DNA of 64,000 nt, taken from assembly GCF_020921035.1 (NCBI RefSeq), contig NC_063151.1, positions 6,014,001 to 6,078,000 of the forward strand, written 5' to 3'. Source of the DNA: Rhodamnia argentea (Eukaryota; Streptophyta; Magnoliopsida; Myrtales; Myrtaceae). Below the pieces are notes generated by a model. It had not been told where the DNA came from, searched no databases, and worked only from the letters and a program-made list of their open reading frames with translations. Both the position numbers and the translations under genes were made by a program. How positions within the stretch are numbered: position 1 is the first letter of the stretch; each line of letters begins with the position of its first letter. Below, piece after piece: positions 58,679-64,000 of this stretch.

Positions 58679-59172
58679 GGAAAATTTCAAATAAAGACAT
58701 AAAGTGTCTTTATTTTTTTAAATAAGGACATGAAGTGGATTGTATTTTACATAAAGCCTTAAAGCGTCCTCTTTGTTTCAAAGATGGACTTGATCGAAGG
58801 GAATTTTTTTGATTTGATTTTTTGAATTTTTTTCTTTTTCTTTTACCTCTCCCTTCCAGGGCCATTACTAGCGTCAAGTGAGGGGCTCAAGGCCACCCTC
58901 GCTTGGCCGGGCGAGGCCGGGCATTAGGTGAGGCATTGGACAAGGGCCGCCCTCGCTCACCCAAGCGACGGCTTTCGCCCGATCATGGCGATGGGCGGGG
59001 GAGGGGAGAGGGAAAAGTAAAAGAAAAATCGAAAAAAAAATAATGCCCTTCATCCAGGCTTTTTTTTTTTTAAATAATGAGGGCACATCAGATTCTTATT
59101 TGAAATAAGATCCACTTCAGACCTTTATTTGAGAAAATGATGGCATTTTAAGTTTTTATTTGGAATTTTTCC
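58679..59172. mobile_element. Foldback element, family G
   Basis: The ends are GGAAAATTTCAAATAAAGAC and, inverted, GGAAAAATTCCAAATAAAAA. The left arm units (29-31 nt) carry AAATAAGGACATGAAGTGG; the right arm carries the inverted form. A pyrimidine tract (58805-58855), a GC core (58860-59010, GGCCGGGCGAGGCC words) and a purine tract (59010-59040) follow the common plan. No convincing target duplication was found. Confidence 0.7.
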
Positions 59173-59864
59173 TTCATTGTGATTGAGAAGTGGTAATAAA
59201 AGTCTATATGGGCTTTATTGTAAGAGACATAAGATTTTCCGTTCTTGGCCATCCTTAAATATTAAATCTCCAAATTGACTCGATGTCATTGTTCACTTAT
59301 GTTTTGAGATCCGGACCGAATCGGCCAATTTGATTGTGAACCTGAGCATGGTCCGGTCCGGCGTTGACCCACGCAACATTTTTTACTAGTCCATTGCCCT
59401 TTAAAAAAAAAAGTTGACTTTGCATCAACAAGGACTCGAATCTCTATTTGCCAATTTACAAAGTTAAGTAATTGATAATAAAAGTGTGACACCAGTTCAC
59501 CTGTGGAACGTTTCGGGTTCAATCGATGGAAACTTTTCGACTCGTGAACCGCAAGGCTTATCGGTTCGTTGTCTAGGCATGGTTCAAAAGCCATTCCCAT
59601 GCATGTCCATACATGTCCATTTCGTTTTGCACATAAGCAATTACAATAGCTCTGTCCGGGGGAAAAAAAAAGGAACAACTAATAGCTAACCAGTCATAAA
59701 AGGACATGACGAAGTGCTGACGTGGCAATAATTATTGTCGAGCGATCGAGAAGTTATTGCATGAATCAGCTCGGTTGACTCAAAAGACGACATGTGGGGT
59801 CTACAAGATCCGACGGATGACATGTACTGAGTTTATGTGATTCGGTTAACATTAATAGTTTCGA
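59173..59864. other. Intergenic, nothing recognised
   Basis: A short GGTCCGG/GACCGAATCGG stretch near 59310-59365 hints at another AACCGG-type remnant. No gene is supported. Confidence 0.4.
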
Positions 59865-60226
59865 GGAAAATAACATATATGATCTTTAAATTTTAGTTCA
59901 ATGTGCAATATGATTAATGAATTTTAAATTTATTCAAAAAAGTCTTTAAATGTTAGTCCAATATGCAATATCATCCCAAAATTTTTTATTTGTTCAATGC
60001 GATCCCCGAACTTTTTGCACATGTTCAATTGACCCAGGACTACATGAAAATATTCAATCTTGTCCTTAACCTTGAATTAATAGATATATGACATTAGACA
60101 TTTTCATATAATTTAAGAACTAGATTGATTATTTACTAAAAGTTCAAGAATCACATTTAATAAATTAATAATCCAAAAATGATATTGCGAATTGGGACAA
60201 AATTTAAGCATTATTGCGTAATTACC
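59865..60226. mobile_element. Foldback element, family D
   Basis: The arms carry CTTTAAATTTTAG(T)TCAATGTGCAATAT-like units on the left and their inverted forms on the right (GATATTGCGAATTGGGAC). The centre lies near 60050 and there is no GC core. It has the same unit as 9644-10075 but is more decayed. It lies about 450 bp upstream of the zinc-finger gene start. Confidence 0.6.
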
Positions 60227-60680
60227 CCTGATTTTCCCATCCACCGTCACTCATGCACCTTGTCACCCTACATGGTTTTTCATTTTCCAAAAATTCAGGA
60301 CGCCGATAGAACGCGGCGCTCCACGTCAGAAGCTCGGAGAACCGCCGGCCCTCCGATCAATCTCACGGCTAGGGATGGAGTCCGGATCACCCTTTCTTCT
60401 CATCGAGCGGCCCACGAGCGCCTCGTGTTCGAAACAGGCCGTGCGAGCGACTTACACGTGACATTTCCTCCTCTCCGTATCTTCTTCCTTGTCCGTTAAT
60501 AAGACCTTGGGACGCAGACGCGCATGATTAGCAAACAGACAAAAGCTACCGGTTCGTCTTCTCTGCTCGCAAATGCGATTTCGCTCTCTGCTTGATCGAA
60601 CTCTCTCTCCAGTTCTCGAGCCACAAAAAAGTACAAGGAAATCGCATCTGTGACTGTGATTCCCTTGGGCTTCGACGTCA

Positions 60681-60814
60681 ATGGCGTACCATCCAGTTTG
60701 TTTCTCCGGCGACGAGGAGAGCACCTGCTTCTACTGCAAGCGCGGAACGGCTCAGCTCAGGCCGGGCTGGCGGCTCAGCAACGGCGGCTACGCACAGCTC
60801 TGCGACGAATGCGC
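60681..60814 (+). CDS. First exon of a zinc-finger protein (VAL-like N-terminal finger)
   Basis: ATG 60681 opens 44 codons up to donor GCGC|GTAAGA (60814|60815), leaving phase 2. The peptide has paired cysteines TCFYC and LCDEC, with the core GWRLSNGGYAQLCDECA between and after. This resembles the N-terminal finger of plant VAL/HSI2 B3-domain repressors, which reads roughly C..C...GW.LRSG.FA.LCD.CG. Downstream exons (B3, CW domains) were not found before the window end, so the family cannot be confirmed and the first intron would exceed 3.1 kb. It might instead be a different small zinc-ribbon protein. Confidence 0.6.
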
Positions 60815-62855
60815 GTAAGATCATTCTGCGATTCAGTCGCTTTTCCTCGAATGCACGTGGTTCTTTGCCAATCCGTCTCGTTTCGGGAATGCCTCTCCGC
60901 GTGCGTGCCATTTGTTTGTCAAGCGCGTGTGTATGGTAATTGAAGGCTTGGAAGCTATGCTTGGTTAGACAATCGGCTGGTTGTGATCTATTTGGTGATG
61001 GATGGATGGATGTTTGCGTTATTGCTTGCGGTACAAGCTTCTGGAATGATGACTGCATCTCTTAATACTTGTAGTCAGCACTTGTATTAGTTAGCTTCGC
61101 AGTATTAGGGAACATGTGAGCTTATTGCTTCTTATCTTGTTAGACCAGTGTGGGTTCGACTTTTTGGGAGTTAGATAGGATTTATGTGTTCAAAGCAAGC
61201 GTAGCCAAACATCTTCTTTAGACGTGAGTCGAGTGTGATGCCAACATTGGATTAACTATCCCCCTGTTCGATATGAATTGTTGGATTCTGTACCATCTAC
61301 AGATATATAATCCAGCAACTAATAATGCTGGAGTCATAGGTTCTGAAAAAGACGGAGCTGAAGATTTCCATTGTTTCCTGGAACTCATTATAAGCGAACT
61401 AAGTTAAGATGTTATCAATCGTTAACAGGAGATTGTTGACAAGAATAAGGCCCTTTCCTGTAGTGCAATTTGATCTAGCAAGCAACAGGGTGGCATTTCA
61501 GGTGCAGTTGAGAATCAAATAGGAGAAACAGAACCTGAACAATTGTTCCACAAGTGAGAGCCACCAAGATCAAGAAAAACAATACAGTAACACAAATCAT
61601 ATCCTCAAATTCTAGAGAGATTGTTTTCCTCATCTGTATGCCGTCATTTTAGTGGTCGGGTATAGAATATTTGCAAGTAGAATTCCTTGAATCTAGATTC
61701 ATTTTTATAAAGTGTGAAATACCGCTTTCATGTTGCAAGATAAGAGATTGTCACATCAACAGTTAGTGGGAGCATTTTGGCTTTGTGAATTGAAATAGAA
61801 ACCAGCATAGCGATGTCAATGATATAGTCAGAATCTCATAAAAGTTTAAATGATAAACACAGTTCATTGAGTCTCAAATAAGAAAGTCATTGACTGTGTT
61901 TCAGAGATTTTCTATTGCTATTCAAGTTTTTCATTTTTCTCTTAGTTTTTTCTGATGTACTTTGCTGGCATCAAAGTAGTGTTTATTGCTCAGAAAAACT
62001 GCCAATATATTGGCCATTCCTGTTATATTTCAGTGGATTTTTCAGTGTGATTTATTGTTAGATATCATCCTGGAAGGACCATAATTATATTCTGCAGAAT
62101 AATTGGCAAGAAGCAGGGGCTGGTTTTCCAGTGTCATGCTTGCATGGGTGTATTGCTTTACTAAAATGAGTCTGTCTCGGTTTTGTTGCTGGAAGTTTGT
62201 TTTACTCGCACCCATGGGCATCTTGCTCTGTAGCGTGACGTAGCTAGGTGGGCTGTCTGCCAATCAAGGCCTGCTGTAAATCTCAGCCATACAGATTTCT
62301 GTCTTTTTTTTACGAACCAAGAGCTTGCTTTCCAAAAGTATATTGCCTTTCAAAGGATCATTTGTTTTAAAATTTTATGAAGCTGAAATAAGGAGGAGCA
62401 TTTCCAGAAGAGATGCCATTCAAGCAGAGCAAGAATACTTCGTTCTTTCTGGTTATACTTCCGCCCATCCAGAGCTTAGTTCCTTAAACAATTTACAAGT
62501 GCTGTGACATGTTTAATGCACAATGTATATATAACTCCAGTATGTGTAGTAAGTACTTTCTTTATTGCTGATTTATTTCTTGATTAAGCAATTTTCCATT
62601 TTCCATGCCAATTTTACTTTTTGTTGATTGTCTTCTCTTCAAGTCATGCAAGACAGATCTGATCGTCTGCTGAGCAGTACAATTTCACTAATAAAAGGTG
62701 TAAGGAAATAAATGCCCTTATCTCTTGTTTAAAAAAGACCATACAAGTTATAGATAAATTGGTAAAAGTACCAGGTTTCTATGTGTAAGTTATAACAAGA
62801 GGGAGAGTATTGTGCTCATTTGGTAGACAAATTCTCGTGTGTTCAACCGGAGGAG
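60815..62855 (+). other. Probable first intron of the zinc-finger gene
   Basis: No exon of a recognised domain, RNA gene or repeat was seen. Several polypyrimidine-AG sites exist, but none leads into a conserved reading frame. Confidence 0.4.
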
Positions 62856-63187
62856 GGGAAAAGTACACTAGAAGTGCCATAACTTGTGTACGGCGTTCAC
62901 TTGAGTGCCATAACTTTCAAAACGTTCACTTAAGTGCCATAACTTTCAAAAATCGTTCACTTGAGTGCTACGTCGGAGCAAAATCGTTCACTTGAGTGCT
63001 ACAGTAACTTTTCCAGCGTGCCACGTCATCTTTCCGGCTGCCACGTCAGCTTTTCCGGCCGCCACGTCAGCATGACACTCAAGTGAACGATTTTTGAAAG
63101 TTATGGTACTTAAGTGAACGTTTTGAAAGTTATGACACTCAAGTGAACGCCGTACAAAAGTTATGGCACTTCTAGTATACTTTTCCC
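62856..63187. mobile_element. Mutator-like foldback element, family C, young-looking
   Basis: The inverted ends, GGGAAAAGTA(C/T)ACTAGAAGTG, match at 19 of 20 positions. The flanks are ACCGGAGGAG (62846-62855) and ACCGAGGAG (63188-63196), a target duplication differing by one base gain or loss. The left arm is four ~30-nt units GTGCCATAACTTTCAAAA...CGTTCACTTGA; the right arm is three inverted units. The centre is only ~70 bp, with three GCCACGTCA words. The high arm identity suggests recent activity or conversion. It has the same family unit as 6930-7740. Confidence 0.85.
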
Positions 63188-64000
63188 ACCGAGGAGAGTA
63201 TGCACTCCTACCTCCCTGCCTTATGCTTAATTGATGTTGAAGAGTCGTAGGTGCCATGCAACTCTACTTCTAGTGTTCTTTGTTTTTAACTCCTATTTTT
63301 AGGTTGATTGCAGAATGCAAATTGCAATACTATTAATCTCAGAACTGACCCTTAAGTGAACGCAAATCATAGGCTTTTGTATGAGCCTTGACTTTGGGAT
63401 GCGCCACATATACATACAATAAAACAAATGCAGGACATTCACCTATTTGTGGTCATTAGTCACCCCTGGAAAATTTTCATCAATCTGTTTATTGCTGACG
63501 CTGCTGTATTCACATTTGAGGTATATCTATATACGTCTTAAATAGGGAGTAACTAGTTATTCCTTATCTTGTGACCGAAATGGTTGTTAGGTCTCTATTT
63601 GTTGGTTTGACATAGGTTGTGAAACAGTCTAATTCTCTAGACTGCCATGCAAATCATTTGGACACAAGTAGCCCTTTTTTCTCCTTCAATTTCAATGGAG
63701 GAGATAGGCAAGTAGGGGAAACACGCTTATGATGGAAGAGTTACTTTTAGCTTTTCTTGAAAGATTCTTTAGAGTACCAGATTCCGTCTGCAGCGGAGTC
63801 TCTTTCAACAAGGAAGAGAAGAAAATTAATGTCCATGTGATCTCACATCGATTTGTGTATGTTTCCTTTTTTGACACAACCTGTTACAAGAATCTTTTTT
63901 ACATAAAAATATGGTAGTTCTACTATGAATTTGTGCTAGAATGAGATTTATAACTTTGTATGCTTTCGCTATCCTATTTAATGAGCTTGATGATATTTAC
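63188..64000. other. Nothing recognised to the window end
   Basis: A plus-strand frame at 63729-63917 shows no family likeness. It may still be intron of the zinc-finger gene. Confidence 0.4.

Noticed and set aside
60452-61058. Minus-strand frames around the zinc-finger exon
   Set aside because: They are antisense to the exon with its paired cysteines and have no motif of their own.

Overview
The window is nuclear DNA of a flowering plant. The genes are intron-rich and include a light-harvesting protein, a cluster III diacylglycerol kinase, plant MRE11, a plant-type VAP and several small wound-induced (DUF3774) proteins. Everything points to a eudicot; a woody rosid such as a Myrtaceae species is my guess from the general look of the proteins and repeats, and cannot be proven here.

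Layout. 1-1.2 kb: the 3' end of an old Ty1/copia element next to the last ~80 codons of a dead cytochrome P450. 1.5-10 kb: gene-free, dominated by foldback elements and a ~0.8-kb tandem duplication. 10-16.4 kb: diacylglycerol kinase (+). 18-31.7 kb: four small single-exon genes of, or resembling, the DUF3774 wound-induced family (+), with a vesicle-associated protein 4-type gene (+, 26.6-29.5 kb) between the third and fourth. 32-36 kb: a DUF1223 gene (-) and a duplicated fragment of its 3' end. 37.6-39.7 kb: two tandem arrays around a foldback element. 40.2 kb: an LC8-type dynein light chain (+). 41.4 kb: a gene scrap. 44.8-52.9 kb: MRE11 (+, 22 coding exons). 54.4 kb: LHCB3 (+). 56.8 kb: a 99-aa basic protein (+). 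60.7 kb: first exon of a zinc-finger protein (+) whose remainder lies beyond the window or far downstream.

The genes do unrelated jobs: lipid signalling, ER-plasma membrane contact, DNA repair, photosynthesis, wound/hypoxia response. Only the DUF3774 genes form a true local family.

The most interesting structure is in the repeats. At least eight inverted-repeat elements share one plan: arms built of tandem ~30-nt units, in several elements a pyrimidine tract, a GC-rich centre and a purine tract, then the arms inverted. Four of them carry visible 9-10-bp target duplications of the Mutator type. The arm units of different families look like diverged versions of one module. No tRNA, rRNA or CRISPR array was seen.
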